A stretch of DNA of 64,000 bases, taken from Halomonas cupida (GTDB lineage Bacteria; Pseudomonadota; Gammaproteobacteria; Pseudomonadales; Halomonadaceae). The translations under genes were made by a program, and so were the position numbers. The DNA is taken from NCBI RefSeq assembly GCF_900142755.1, contig NZ_FRCA01000011.1:106583-170582 (forward strand), read 5' to 3'. The notes below the pieces were generated by a model that was not told the origin of the DNA, did no database searches, and saw only the letters and a list, made by a program, of their open reading frames with translations. Below are positions 16,675 through 25,830 of this stretch, in pieces (position 1 is the first letter of the stretch; every line of letters starts with the position of its first letter).

Positions 16675-18072
16675 ATGAAAGCACCAGCCAGCACGTCTGT
16701 CTTTGAGTTCCATGGGCGCCCGTCTCTGCCCCAGGCGATTCCCCTCTCCCTGCAGCATATTCTTGCCATGATCATGGGCACGGTCACCGTGCCGATCATC
16801 GTCGCCGGCACCGTAGGCGCCTCCACCGGTGAAACACTGCTGCTGATCCAGATATCACTGCTGGCATCCGGTATCTCGACGCTGATCCAGTTGTATGGCG
16901 TCGGTCGCTTCGGGGCTCGCCTGCCGACCATCTTTGGTGTTGGCTTCGCCTATGTGCCGACCCTGACCGCCGTTGGTGCTCAATATGGCCTCAGTGGCAT
17001 CCTCGGGGCTCAATTGGTCGGTGGCCTGGCGATGCTGCTGGTGGGGCTGGGTATTCGACCGCTGCGTAATCTGTTTCCTCCGATTGTCGCTGGTACCGTA
17101 GTACTGGTCATCGGCCTGTCGCTGTATGACATTGCCATTCGCTACATGGCTGGTGGCATGAACAACCCTCATTTCGGCGAGCCGCTGCAGTGGATGGTTT
17201 CGCTGGTGACGCTGGGCGTCGTGCTGGTGATCTCCCAGTTCGCCCGAGGCTTCATGAAGCTCTCGGCGATTGTCTGCGGCATTCTGGTCGGCTATGTGCT
17301 GGCGCTGGCGTTGGGTATGGTCGACTTCACTCCGGTGGCCCAGGCCGCCTGGTTCAGTGCTCCAAAGCTGATGCCGTTCGAGCTGACCTTCCCGGCCGCC
17401 GCAGTGGTGTCGATGGTGGTGATCTGCATCGTCAATTCGGTGCAGACCATCGGTGACCTCTCGGCCACTACTATTGGCGGCATGAACCGCGAGCTGGGAG
17501 AGAAGGAACTGTCCGGCGGATTGCTGGGCAACGGCCTGTGCACCCTGGTCGGTGCGCTGTTCGGCGCCCTGCCGACCTCGTCCTACAGCCAGAACGTGGG
17601 GATTGTCGCCATGACGAAGGTGATCAGCCGCACCGTACTGGGGTTGGCAGCGGTATTCATGCTGCTGGCAGGCCTGATTCCCAAGTTCGGCGCCTTGATG
17701 ACGACCATCCCCTATCCAGTACTTGGCGGCGCCACCATCACCGTCTTCGGCATGATCACCATGACCGGCATTCAACTGCTGACTCGGGATGAACTATCGG
17801 CTCGCAACATGACCATTGCCAGCCTGGCGCTGGCACTGAGTCTCGGCGTTTACGCTGCGCCGGAAGCCATCGAGGTACTACCGCCGATGTTCCAGTTGGC
17901 GGTCGGCGGTTCCCCGGTTGTGGTGGCTGCACTCACCTCACTGGTTCTCAACCTGATCCTGCCCAAGCGTAGCCTGGCTGACGAACAGCGCGAGCGTGAT
18001 CAGATTGCCGAGAACATGGAGCGCAAGAATGCTCAGCGCTCAGCCAAGGCCAGCCCGCGCTCGGCAGGATAA
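16675..18072 (+). CDS. NCS2-family nucleobase permease (xanthine/uric acid type)
   Basis: A 465-aa inner-membrane permease with about 14 hydrophobic segments. The first-helix motif LQHILAMIMGTVTVP, carrying the conserved His, and the QTIGDLSATT substrate-binding helix near residue 258 place it in the nucleobase:cation symporter-2 family, nearer the purine (xanthine/urate) branch than UraA. A GTG at 16663 is an alternative start. It converges with yheS; only 15 bases separate the stops. Confidence 0.87.
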   Translation: MKAPASTSVFEFHGRPSLPQAIPLSLQHILAMIMGTVTVPIIVAGTVGASTGETLLLIQISLLASGISTLIQLYGVGRFGARLPTIFGVGFAYVPTLTAVGAQYGLSGILGAQLVGGLAMLLVGLGIRPLRNLFPPIVAGTVVLVIGLSLYDIAIRYMAGGMNNPHFGEPLQWMVSLVTLGVVLVISQFARGFMKLSAIVCGILVGYVLALALGMVDFTPVAQAAWFSAPKLMPFELTFPAAAVVSMVVICIVNSVQTIGDLSATTIGGMNRELGEKELSGGLLGNGLCTLVGALFGALPTSSYSQNVGIVAMTKVISRTVLGLAAVFMLLAGLIPKFGALMTTIPYPVLGGATITVFGMITMTGIQLLTRDELSARNMTIASLALALSLGVYAAPEAIEVLPPMFQLAVGGSPVVVAALTSLVLNLILPKRSLADEQRERDQIAENMERKNAQRSAKASPRSAG

Positions 18073-18087
18073 CTACCGGCCCGCTGA

Positions 18088-20037
18088 CTACTGGTTCAGC
18101 TGTTCCGTCAGCTCCTCCAGCGCTTCCTCCGCCGCCAGCCACTGCTGCTCAAGGTCCGCCAGTTGAGCCCCGAGCTCCGCCTGGCGGGCCAGCACCTCGG
18201 ACAACTCCGTCTTGCGGGCCGGGTCGGTATACAGTTCGGCATCGGCCAGTTGTTCCTCCAACGCCGCCAACTGCTGCTGCACCTTCTCCATGGCCTGCTC
18301 AGCCTTGTCTCTCTCGCGCTTCAGAGGCCGCAGTTTCTCACGCTGCTCGGCAGCGGCACGACGCGAGGCCTTGCGATCCTCTCGAGGCGAGACCACCTCA
18401 GCCGACTCCGCCTTCGCCCCCTTCGACTGACGTGCATCACGTCGCTCAGCCTCCAGACGACTTCTGAGCCAGTCGCGATAGTCTTCCAGATCACCATCGA
18501 AAGGCTCGACACGATGGTCAGCCACTCGCCAGAACTCATCAACCGTTGCCTTGAGCAGGTGGCGGTCGTGAGACACCACAATGACCGTACCATCGAAGGC
18601 GGCCAGAGCTTCGGTCAGTGCCTCGCGCATTTCCAGATCAAGGTGGTTGGTCGGCTCGTCGAGCAACAATAGATTGGGCTTCTGCCACGCTACCAGCGAC
18701 AACGCCAATCGCGCCTTCTCGCCGCCCGAGAAGCTCTCGACCTGGGCGAAGACATCGTCCCCTGGAAAGCCGAAGCCACCAAGGAAACGGCGTATCTCAC
18801 TGTCCGCAGCGGTCGGCGAGAGGCGCTGCACATGCTGGAAGGGTGTCGACGACAGGTCGAGACCTTCCAATTGGTGCTGGGCGAAATAGCCAATGGCCAG
18901 GTGTTCACCCGCCACTCGCTTGCCGGCCAGCAGCGGCAGATCACCCGTCAGCGACTTGATCAGGGTCGATTTGCCCGCGCCATTGGGGCCCAGCAGACCG
19001 ATACGCTGGCCAGGCAGAATGGTCAGGCGAACCTGGTCGAGTTGAACCCGCTCGCCCTGCTCGGTGTCGCGGTAGCCGAGTCTGGCCTCATCCATGACCA
19101 GCAGAGGATGCGATGTCTTGTCGGCCGCCGGTAGCGTGAAGTGGAACGGGGAGTCGGCATGTGCCTCGGCAATGGAACCCATGCGCTCGAGCATCTTCAG
19201 ACGGCTCTGGGCCTGACGTGCCTTGGTGGCCTTATAGCGGAAACGCTCAACGAACTTCTCGATTTCCTCGCGCCGAGCCTGCTGCTTCGCGGCTTGAGCC
19301 TGCTGCAGGGCCATCTTCTCGGCGCGGGTGCGCTCGAAGGTCGAATAGTTGCCGCGATACAGCACCAGGCGCCTGCGATCGAAGTGCACAATGTGATCGC
19401 AGACCGCATCGAGAAAGTCCCGATCATGGGAGATCAACAGCAAGGTACCGGGATAGCGTACCAGCCACTGTTCGAGCCACAGCAGGGCATCAAGGTCGAG
19501 GTGGTTGGTCGGCTCATCAAGCAGCAGCACATCCGAGGGCATGAACAGGGTGCGTGCCAGGTTGGCACGCATGCGCCAGCCACCGGAAAACGCCGACAGC
19601 GGCTTGTCGAGATCCTGCTGAGTAAAGCCCAGCCCTACCAGCAGTTGAGCGGCGCGCGCCGGGGCGCTGTAGCCATCCAGAGCGTCGATGATACCGTGCA
19701 GCTCCGCTTCTCGGTGATGGTCCTGGCTGGCCCGGGCCTCTGTCAGCGCGGCCTCGGTACGACGCAGCTCGCTATCGCCATCGAGAACGTATTCCACGAT
19801 GGGACGATCCAGCGCATCGACCTCCTGCGCCATATGAGCGATGCGCTGGCCACCGCTCATCTCGATACTGCCCTTGTCGGCACCGATCTCACCGAGGATC
19901 AGACCAAACAGGCTGGACTTGCCGGCCCCGTTGGGGCCTACGATACCGGCCTTGTGACCGGCGTGCAGCGTCACATCGGCTTCTTCAAACAGCGGTTCGG
20001 CCCCACGTTGCAGGGTCACCTGGCGCAGTGCAATCAT
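18088..20037 (-). CDS. yheS: ABC-F family ATPase YheS
   Basis: A 649-aa soluble ABC-F protein with two nucleotide-binding domains: Walker A GPNGAGKSS near residue 35 and GPNGAGKST near 345, signature SGGWRMR and SGGEKAR, and DEPTNHLDL in both halves. A C-terminal coiled coil (about 530-649) matches YheS (637 aa in E. coli). ABC-F proteins act on stalled ribosomes. The start at 20037 (MIALRQVTLQRG) follows GGAG; a start 9 codons upstream is less likely. Confidence 0.92.
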   Translation of the reverse strand: MIALRQVTLQRGAEPLFEEADVTLHAGHKAGIVGPNGAGKSSLFGLILGEIGADKGSIEMSGGQRIAHMAQEVDALDRPIVEYVLDGDSELRRTEAALTEARASQDHHREAELHGIIDALDGYSAPARAAQLLVGLGFTQQDLDKPLSAFSGGWRMRANLARTLFMPSDVLLLDEPTNHLDLDALLWLEQWLVRYPGTLLLISHDRDFLDAVCDHIVHFDRRRLVLYRGNYSTFERTRAEKMALQQAQAAKQQARREEIEKFVERFRYKATKARQAQSRLKMLERMGSIAEAHADSPFHFTLPAADKTSHPLLVMDEARLGYRDTEQGERVQLDQVRLTILPGQRIGLLGPNGAGKSTLIKSLTGDLPLLAGKRVAGEHLAIGYFAQHQLEGLDLSSTPFQHVQRLSPTAADSEIRRFLGGFGFPGDDVFAQVESFSGGEKARLALSLVAWQKPNLLLLDEPTNHLDLEMREALTEALAAFDGTVIVVSHDRHLLKATVDEFWRVADHRVEPFDGDLEDYRDWLRSRLEAERRDARQSKGAKAESAEVVSPREDRKASRRAAAEQREKLRPLKRERDKAEQAMEKVQQQLAALEEQLADAELYTDPARKTELSEVLARQAELGAQLADLEQQWLAAEEALEELTEQLNQ

Positions 20038-20087
20038 CGAGGCTCCATGGTGCTCCGACCTCATCGAGAGGTCGCTGGGCGATCAAA

Positions 20088-20633
20088 ATGTCATTCGTAC
20101 ACTTGAGGTACGCTTCCTTGAGCGCAGATTCTACCGAATTCATCTCGCAACTGCGTCACCGGCTGCAGAATGATCCGCTATGGGAGTTCGCTCTGCAGTT
20201 CTATGCGCAACCGGGCATCGAGCAGGCCTGCCTGCAACTCCAGGACAATCATGGCTGGGATGTGTGCGAACTGCTGTGGCGTTGCTGGCTGTATCGCCAT
20301 GCCATCAGGGCTGGCGACTTCCCGACCGAAGCCAGAGACTGGCAGCGTGAAGTGACCTACCCGCTTCGCTCGCTGCGCCGTCAGTTGAAGGCAGCTGCGC
20401 GGGCTTGCGAAGGGGTAGCAAGTGTTCGCTTACGGATCAGCGAGGCCGAGTTGGCGGCCGAGCGTGAGACACTACATATCCTCATGAAAATTAGCCTTGA
20501 TGGCAACGGACTCGAGCCTCTTTCCCGGCCACTCCCTCGCCTGGAAAAAGTGCTATATACAGAGGGGGAAATTCAGGAAAAATCGCAAGTTGGCACAGTT
20601 AGACATATAGAAAGCCAGCTTGACCCTCTGTAA
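20088..20633 (+). CDS. TIGR02444-family protein
   Basis: A protein of about 181 aa, all-helical in appearance, with the block DPLWEFALQFYAQPGIEQAC near residue 27 followed by DNHGWDVCELLWRCWL. This pattern is that of the uncharacterised TIGR02444 family, which in pseudomonads also neighbours yheS. Function is unknown. The start is uncertain: ATG 20088 is chosen, but a TTG at about 20119 would also give a family-like length. It is divergent from yheS. Confidence 0.72.
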   Translation: MSFVHLRYASLSADSTEFISQLRHRLQNDPLWEFALQFYAQPGIEQACLQLQDNHGWDVCELLWRCWLYRHAIRAGDFPTEARDWQREVTYPLRSLRRQLKAAARACEGVASVRLRISEAELAAERETLHILMKISLDGNGLEPLSRPLPRLEKVLYTEGEIQEKSQVGTVRHIESQLDPL

Positions 20634-20797
20634 GCGCCGCGCTAGCCTGAATTGCAGCGCATGAGAAGTTCTGCACCCTTTGCTTATGTATATTGGCATC
20701 GGCTGGGCATCAATGATCGTGCACGAACAACAACACTGAAATACAAGCAGAATTCTCCTTATTTCTCCAAGACAAGAACTGCAGAGGAACCCCAACA

Positions 20798-21820
20798 ATG
20801 AAGGCAACTAAACTGTTGACCACCGCCAGCATTGGCGCCCTTATGCTTGGTATGTCATCTGCCGCTCTGGCCGATACCTGGCGCTATGCTCATGAAGAAT
20901 ACGAGGGCGATGTACAGGACGTCTTTGCCCAGGCATTCAAGCAGTATGTCGAAGACAATTCCGACCACTCCGTCCAGGTGTACCGCTTTGGCGAGCTGGG
21001 AGAGTCCGATGACATCATGGAGCAGACACAGAACGGCATCCTCCAGTTCGTCAACCAGTCACCAGGGTTCACCGGCGCCCTGATTCCTTCTGCTCAGATC
21101 TTCTTCATTCCCTATCTGCTGCCGACCGACGAAGAAACCGTGCTCGAGTTCTTTGACGAGAGCAAGGCCATCAACGAGATGTTCCCCGAGCTGTATGCCG
21201 AGCATGGCCTGACGCTGCTGCAGATGTACCCGGAAGGCGAAATGGTGGTGACCGCCGACGAGCCGGTCACCTCACCGGAGGGCTTCGACAACAAGAAGAT
21301 CCGCACCATGACCAACCCGCTGCTGGCGGAAACCTATCGCGCCTTTGGCGCCACCCCGACGCCAATGGCCTGGGGCGAGGTTTATGGTGGCCTGCAGACA
21401 GGCATCATCGATGGCCAGGAAAACCCGATCTTCTGGATCGAGTCCGGCGGTCTCTACGAAGTCTCTCCCAACCTGATCTTCACTGGTCACGGCTGGTTCA
21501 CCACCGCCATGATGGCCAATAGCGACTTCTTTGAAGGCCTCTCCGACGAGGACAAGCAGTTGGTGCAGGACGCAACTGACGCAGCCTATGACACCACCAT
21601 CGAGCATATCCAGGGCCTGTCCGAGGAATCCCTCGCCAAGATCCAGGAAGCCTCCGATGAAGTGACCGTGACTCGTCTGGACGAGGAACAGATCCAGGCC
21701 TTCAGGGATCGCGCCCCTCAGGTGGAAGAGAAATTCATCGAGATGACCGGCGAAACCGGCCAGGAACTGCTCGACCAGTTCAAGGCTGACCTGGAAGCCG
21801 TACAGTCCAAGGCTGAATAA
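20798..21820 (+). CDS. teaA: Ectoine/hydroxyectoine-binding protein TeaA
   Basis: TeaA captures ectoine and hydroxyectoine in the periplasm for the osmoregulated TRAP transporter TeaABC. The 340-aa precursor has a signal peptide (1-25, cut after ALA) and mature start DTWRYAHEEYEGDVQ. I recognise long stretches identical to H. elongata TeaA, such as RFGELGESDDIMEQTQNG and GLQTGIIDGQENPIFWIE. The ribosome site is AGAGGAACC. The 164-base upstream AT-rich interval (20634-20797) is likely its osmotically controlled promoter. A strong stem-loop separates it from teaB. Confidence 0.96.
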   Translation: MKATKLLTTASIGALMLGMSSAALADTWRYAHEEYEGDVQDVFAQAFKQYVEDNSDHSVQVYRFGELGESDDIMEQTQNGILQFVNQSPGFTGALIPSAQIFFIPYLLPTDEETVLEFFDESKAINEMFPELYAEHGLTLLQMYPEGEMVVTADEPVTSPEGFDNKKIRTMTNPLLAETYRAFGATPTPMAWGEVYGGLQTGIIDGQENPIFWIESGGLYEVSPNLIFTGHGWFTTAMMANSDFFEGLSDEDKQLVQDATDAAYDTTIEHIQGLSEESLAKIQEASDEVTVTRLDEEQIQAFRDRAPQVEEKFIEMTGETGQELLDQFKADLEAVQSKAE

Positions 21821-21848
21821 CTCTGCAGAATTGATCGTGAGCTACGCC

Positions 21849-21873
21849 AGGGGGGCAGCCACGCTGCCCCCCT
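21849..21873 (+). terminator. Strong stem-loop between teaA and teaB
   Basis: AGGGGGGCAGC (21849-21859) pairs perfectly with GCTGCCCCCCT (21863-21873), loop CAC, beginning 28 bases after the teaA stop. No U-run follows, so it is more likely a 3'-end stabiliser or partial terminator that raises binding-protein mRNA over permease mRNA than a full terminator. Confidence 0.6.
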
Positions 21874-22080
21874 GTTGCGTCCGGGGAAGGGTTCCCGAGC
21901 GCGGTTTTTCAATGATTTCTGATATATAGGGGCGCGGGGCCGCTGACTGTGCCTGAGCGCTGGCTCAAGCGTATATCCAGCGTTGATGCGTAATGACGGA
22001 AAGCCGACACCCGAGCGTTACGCTGCAACAAGGGAACACCAGCTCCTCCGGTAACCTGTTCAGTAGACGAGGGCATCACC

Positions 22081-22659
22081 ATGACGGAAGAAGAATCCGA
22101 GAAAGATTACCGATCCAGTCTGCCCGGTTTCCTGGGCACCATCGACACCTTCATCAGCCGTATCGAAGCCGTCATCCTGGCGCTCGGTGTGTTGTTGATG
22201 GCATTCAACACCATCGCCAACGTCATTGGCCGCTTCATCTTCGGCGAGAGCATCTTCTTTTCCGGTGAAATCAACCGCATCCTGATCATCATGATCACCT
22301 TTGCGGGTATCGGCTATGCCGCCAGACACGGTCGTCATATCCGTATGTCGGCCATCTACGATGCGTTACCGGTCGGGGGGCGCAAGGTGCTGATGATATT
22401 CATCTCATTGTTCACTTCAGCGGTGATGTTTTTCCTGCTGTATTTCTCTACGGTCTATGTCCTTGATCTTCTTGACAAGGGGCGCGTTCTGCCTGCCCTC
22501 GGGTTCCCGATTTTCATCATCTATATCTGGGTACCGATCGGCTTCCTGATCACCGGCATTCAGTACCTGCTGACAGCGATCAAGAACCTCACATCCCATG
22601 ATGTCTATCTGTCTACTGGTGTAGTGGACGGCTACAAGGACACCGAAACCGAAGTCTGA
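22081..22659 (+). CDS. teaB: Ectoine TRAP transporter small subunit TeaB
   Basis: A 192-aa inner-membrane protein with four predicted helices after a charged N-terminus (MTEEESEKDYRSSLPGF), the DctQ-type subunit of TeaABC. It starts 260 bases after teaA, an interval holding the stem-loop above and possibly a secondary promoter, and is followed 31 bases later by teaC. Identification rests on position between teaA and teaC and on family features. Confidence 0.93.
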   Translation: MTEEESEKDYRSSLPGFLGTIDTFISRIEAVILALGVLLMAFNTIANVIGRFIFGESIFFSGEINRILIIMITFAGIGYAARHGRHIRMSAIYDALPVGGRKVLMIFISLFTSAVMFFLLYFSTVYVLDLLDKGRVLPALGFPIFIIYIWVPIGFLITGIQYLLTAIKNLTSHDVYLSTGVVDGYKDTETEV

Positions 22660-22690
22660 GTCGTCAACCGGCGCCAGGAGGAATACGCCC

Positions 22691-23974
22691 ATGACAACAA
22701 TAATGGTCTGCACCATGATCGCCCTGCTGCTGCTGGGCTTTCCCATGATGATCCCGTTGATCTCGGCAGCAGTGATCGGCTTTTTCATGACCTTCGGTGG
22801 TCTGGGTAACATGGATACCCTGATCCAGCAGATGATGGCAGGAATTCGCCCCGCCTCGCTGATTGCCGTGCCCATGTTCATACTCGCTGCCGACATCATG
22901 ACCCGCGGCCAGTCCGCCGAGCGTTTGATCAACATGGTCATGGCCTTCATCGGTCATGTGAAAGGCGGGCTTGCCGTCTCCACCGCTGCGTCCTGCACCC
23001 TGTTCGGGGCCGTGTCCGGGTCGACTCAGGCGACGGTGGTGGCGGTTGGCTCACCGCTGCGCCCACGAATGCTCAAGTCCGGTTACTCAGACTCCTTTAC
23101 CCTGGCCCTGATCATCAACTCCAGTGATATCGCCTTTCTGATCCCGCCCAGCATCGGCATGATCATCTACGGGGTCATCTCGGGAACCTCCATCGGTGAA
23201 TTGTTCATCGCCGGCATCGGCCCGGGTCTGCTGATCCTGATGATGTTCTCGGTCTATTGCGTGCTCTATGCCGTGATACGCAACGTGCCCACCGAGCCCA
23301 AGGCAAGCTGGAGCGAGCGCCTCAGCGCAGTACGCATGGCGCTTTGGCCACTGGGCTTCCCGGTGATCATCGTCGGCGGCATCTACGGCGGCATCTTCAG
23401 TCCCACCGAGGCCGCCGCCGCCTGTGTGATGTACGCGATACTGCTTGAGTTCCTGATCTTCCGCTCGCTGAAGATGAACGATATCTATGCCATCGCCAAG
23501 TCCACAGGCCTGATCACTGCGGTGGTCTTCATCCTGGTGGCCGTCGGCAACGGCTTTTCGTGGATCATTTCCTTCGCGCAGATTCCTCAGGCCCTGCTCG
23601 AAGCTGCTGGCATCAATGATGCCGGCCCGACGGGCGTTCTGATTGCCATCTGTATCGCCTTCTTCGTGGCCTGCATGTTCGTCGATCCGATCGTGGTGAT
23701 TCTGGTGCTGACACCAATCTTCGCCCCCGCGATCGAGGCCACCGGGCTCGATCCGGTACTGGTCGGCATCCTGATTACCCTGCAGGTCGCCATAGGATCG
23801 GCAACGCCACCCTTCGGCTGCGATATCTTTACCGCCATCGCCATCTTCAAGCGCCCCTATCTGGATGTGATCAAGGGCACCCCTCCCTTCGTGTTCCTGC
23901 TGATACTGGCAGCGGCACTGCTGATCATGTTCCCGCAGATAGCACTGTTCCTGCGCGACGTCGCCTTCAGGTAA
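22691..23974 (+). CDS. teaC: Ectoine TRAP transporter large permease TeaC
   Basis: A 427-aa permease with about 12 hydrophobic segments, the DctM-type channel of TeaABC that uses the sodium gradient to import ectoine. Features include GAVSGSTQATVVAVG near residue 100, LIPPSIGMIIYG near 150 and GGIFSPTEAAAA near 235. A good AGGAGG ribosome site precedes the ATG at 22691. teaD follows 31 bases after the stop. Confidence 0.95.
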   Translation: MTTIMVCTMIALLLLGFPMMIPLISAAVIGFFMTFGGLGNMDTLIQQMMAGIRPASLIAVPMFILAADIMTRGQSAERLINMVMAFIGHVKGGLAVSTAASCTLFGAVSGSTQATVVAVGSPLRPRMLKSGYSDSFTLALIINSSDIAFLIPPSIGMIIYGVISGTSIGELFIAGIGPGLLILMMFSVYCVLYAVIRNVPTEPKASWSERLSAVRMALWPLGFPVIIVGGIYGGIFSPTEAAAACVMYAILLEFLIFRSLKMNDIYAIAKSTGLITAVVFILVAVGNGFSWIISFAQIPQALLEAAGINDAGPTGVLIAICIAFFVACMFVDPIVVILVLTPIFAPAIEATGLDPVLVGILITLQVAIGSATPPFGCDIFTAIAIFKRPYLDVIKGTPPFVFLLILAAALLIMFPQIALFLRDVAFR

Positions 23975-24005
23975 AGATCATGCTGGTCATGGGAGGGCCA
24001 TCAAG

Positions 24006-24449
24006 ATGTTCAATCGAATACTGGTAGCGGTAGACGGATCAAGAAGCGCTTTGAAGGCGTTGGAAAAGGCGGTAGGACTACACTTTCTGACCGGTGCGGA
24101 GATCTATATTCTCTGTGTGTTCAAGCACCACAGTCTGCTCGAGGCTTCGCTGTCCATGGTCAGACCGAAGCAGCTGGATCTACCGGACGATGCGCTCAAG
24201 GAGTACGCCTCGGAAATTTCGGTGCACGCCAAGACGGCCGCCATCGAACTGGGCGTTGAGCCGGAAAAGGTACGTGCCTTCGTCAAGGGCGGGCGCCCGT
24301 CACGCACCATCGTGCGCTTTGCCCGCAAGCGTGAATGCGACCTGATAGTGATCGGCGCTCAGGGTACCAATGGCGACAGTGGGCTACTGCTGGGCAGCGT
24401 CGCTCAGCGCGTTTCCGGTTCCGCGGAATGCCCGACACTAGTTGTCTAG
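24006..24449 (+). CDS. teaD: Universal stress protein TeaD, regulator of the ectoine transporter
   Basis: A 147-aa single-domain Usp with the ATP-binding pattern around GAQGTNGDSGLLLGSVAQR near residue 117. In H. elongata the Usp encoded directly after teaC, TeaD, binds ATP and down-regulates TeaABC activity; the same role is inferred here from identical position. The ribosome site is GGGAGGG. Repeat copy B begins 7 bases after the stop. Confidence 0.93.
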   Translation: MFNRILVAVDGSRSALKALEKAVGLHFLTGAEIYILCVFKHHSLLEASLSMVRPKQLDLPDDALKEYASEISVHAKTAAIELGVEPEKVRAFVKGGRPSRTIVRFARKRECDLIVIGAQGTNGDSGLLLGSVAQRVSGSAECPTLVV

Positions 24450-24456
24450 TCTCTGA

Positions 24457-24620
24457 TATTAACCCGGCATGCTTTCATGTTGGGTGAATGGCGGCACAGG
24501 GACGTGCCGTCAGGCCGACGCGAGACCGCACCACACCAGCAGATCCTGTGCATCTGCGCCAGTGTGGTGCGGACGACAATCAAATCGATCAGGATGAGCC
24601 ATTTGATTGCCATGTTAATA
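24457..24620 (+). repeat. Five-hairpin repeat element, copy B (hairpin 3 arm deleted)
   Basis: Same orientation as teaD and starting 7 bases after its stop. Ends are TATTAAC and GTTAATA. Compared with copies A and D it has lost about 11 bases that form the 5' arm of the third hairpin, while hairpins 1, 2, 4 and 5 remain. Hairpin 1 reads GCATG/CATGT, a G-U pair where copy A has G-C. Confidence 0.9.
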
Positions 24621-24889
24621 GTGGAAGACGGATGTCGGTCGACAGTGCTTGCCAACGAGCACTGTCGAATCATCTCTTGCCTACCGTATTTCTACCTATA
24701 CGGTTTCCTGCTTGAATATTCCAACTTCCTGTTCTGTGTCATATGCATGGCCAGTGGATGCGGAACCATTCGCGGCCTGATAGAGTCACAGAATGGACAC
24801 TCATAACCAGGGCTTGTTGACGTTTCCCCGTGCACCGCGATGAAACGTCAACATACCTTGGGGCAACTTCGCCAACGTTAAGGATTTCC

Positions 24890-25711
24890 ATGAAGACACT
24901 GCTGACATCCGCTTCCCTGATCGCCCTGCTGGGGGCGGCACCGCTGGCTTTCTCTGCACCGGAAACCGATCAGGCCAAGCTCAGCTACAGCCTCGGTGTC
25001 ACCTTGGGTCAGAGCATTCAACAGGACGTTGAAGATCTCGACACCGAAGCCTTTACCGACGCCGTGCAGGACGTGTTTGCCGGCGGCGAACTGGACATGA
25101 CCGACGAGCAGATCGCCGAGGTTCTCACCCAGTTCCAGCAGGAAGCCATGGCCAAGCGCCAGGAAGAAGAGCAGCAACGTATGGAAGAAATGCAGCAGCA
25201 GGCTGAGGAAAACAAGACTGCTGGTGACGAGTACCGCGCAGAGAACGCCGAAAAGGATGGTGTGACCACAACCGATTCCGGTCTGCAGTACAAGGAAGTC
25301 GAGGAAGGTGACGGCGCGACTCCCGCCGCAGGTGACACGGTTGAGGTCAACTACGAAGGCAAGCTGATCGATGGCACCGTCTTCGACAGCTCCTGGGAGC
25401 GTGGCGAGCCGGTCAGCTTCCAGGTGGGTCAGGTGATCGACGGCTGGCAGGAAGCACTCAAGATGATGAACGTCGGCGACACCTGGGAAGTTGTCATTCC
25501 GCCGGAGCTGGCTTACGGCACCTATGGTCAAGGCCCGATCGGCCCCAACGAAACACTGGTCTTCAAGGTCGAGCTGCTGGGCGTAACGCCGGCTGAAGAG
25601 GCTGCCGCAGCAGAAGGCGAAACTGCCGAGGCCGCCGCTACCGAAAGTGCGGCTGCCAATGACGAAGCAGCAGAAGCCAGCGAAGAAGAAGCGGCTGAAG
25701 CCAGCGAATAA
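24890..25711 (+). CDS. FKBP-type peptidyl-prolyl isomerase (FkpA/Mip-like)
   Basis: A 273-aa exported proline isomerase. It has a signal peptide (1-22), an N-terminal helical dimerisation region with a charged Q/E-rich coiled helix (about 85-125), then a C-terminal FKBP domain (about 125-230) with YEGKLIDGTVFDSSW, the VIDGWQEAL active-site stretch and IPPELAYGTYG. An Ala/Glu-rich acidic tail of ~40 residues follows, unusual for E. coli FkpA but plausible in a halophile. The ATG at 24890 (after TAAGGA) was chosen because it starts the signal peptide. A strong terminator follows. Confidence 0.9.
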   Translation: MKTLLTSASLIALLGAAPLAFSAPETDQAKLSYSLGVTLGQSIQQDVEDLDTEAFTDAVQDVFAGGELDMTDEQIAEVLTQFQQEAMAKRQEEEQQRMEEMQQQAEENKTAGDEYRAENAEKDGVTTTDSGLQYKEVEEGDGATPAAGDTVEVNYEGKLIDGTVFDSSWERGEPVSFQVGQVIDGWQEALKMMNVGDTWEVVIPPELAYGTYGQGPIGPNETLVFKVELLGVTPAEEAAAAEGETAEAAATESAAANDEAAEASEEEAAEASE

Positions 25712-25751
25712 GGTTGCCGGCAAGCGACATCGCTGTTGCGGTACTGAATCA

Positions 25752-25783
25752 ATCGCCAGCCCTCTGGGCTGGCGATCTTGTCT
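25752..25783 (+). terminator. Intrinsic terminator after the FKBP gene
   Basis: ATCGCCAGCCC (25752-25762) pairs perfectly with GGGCTGGCGAT (25766-25776), loop TCT, followed by CTTGTCT. It lies between convergent genes and may serve both strands. Confidence 0.75.
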
Positions 25784-25830
25784 GGACAGCAGGTTGGCAT
25801 CACCGCGCCGGATATTGGCGCACTGAAGGC

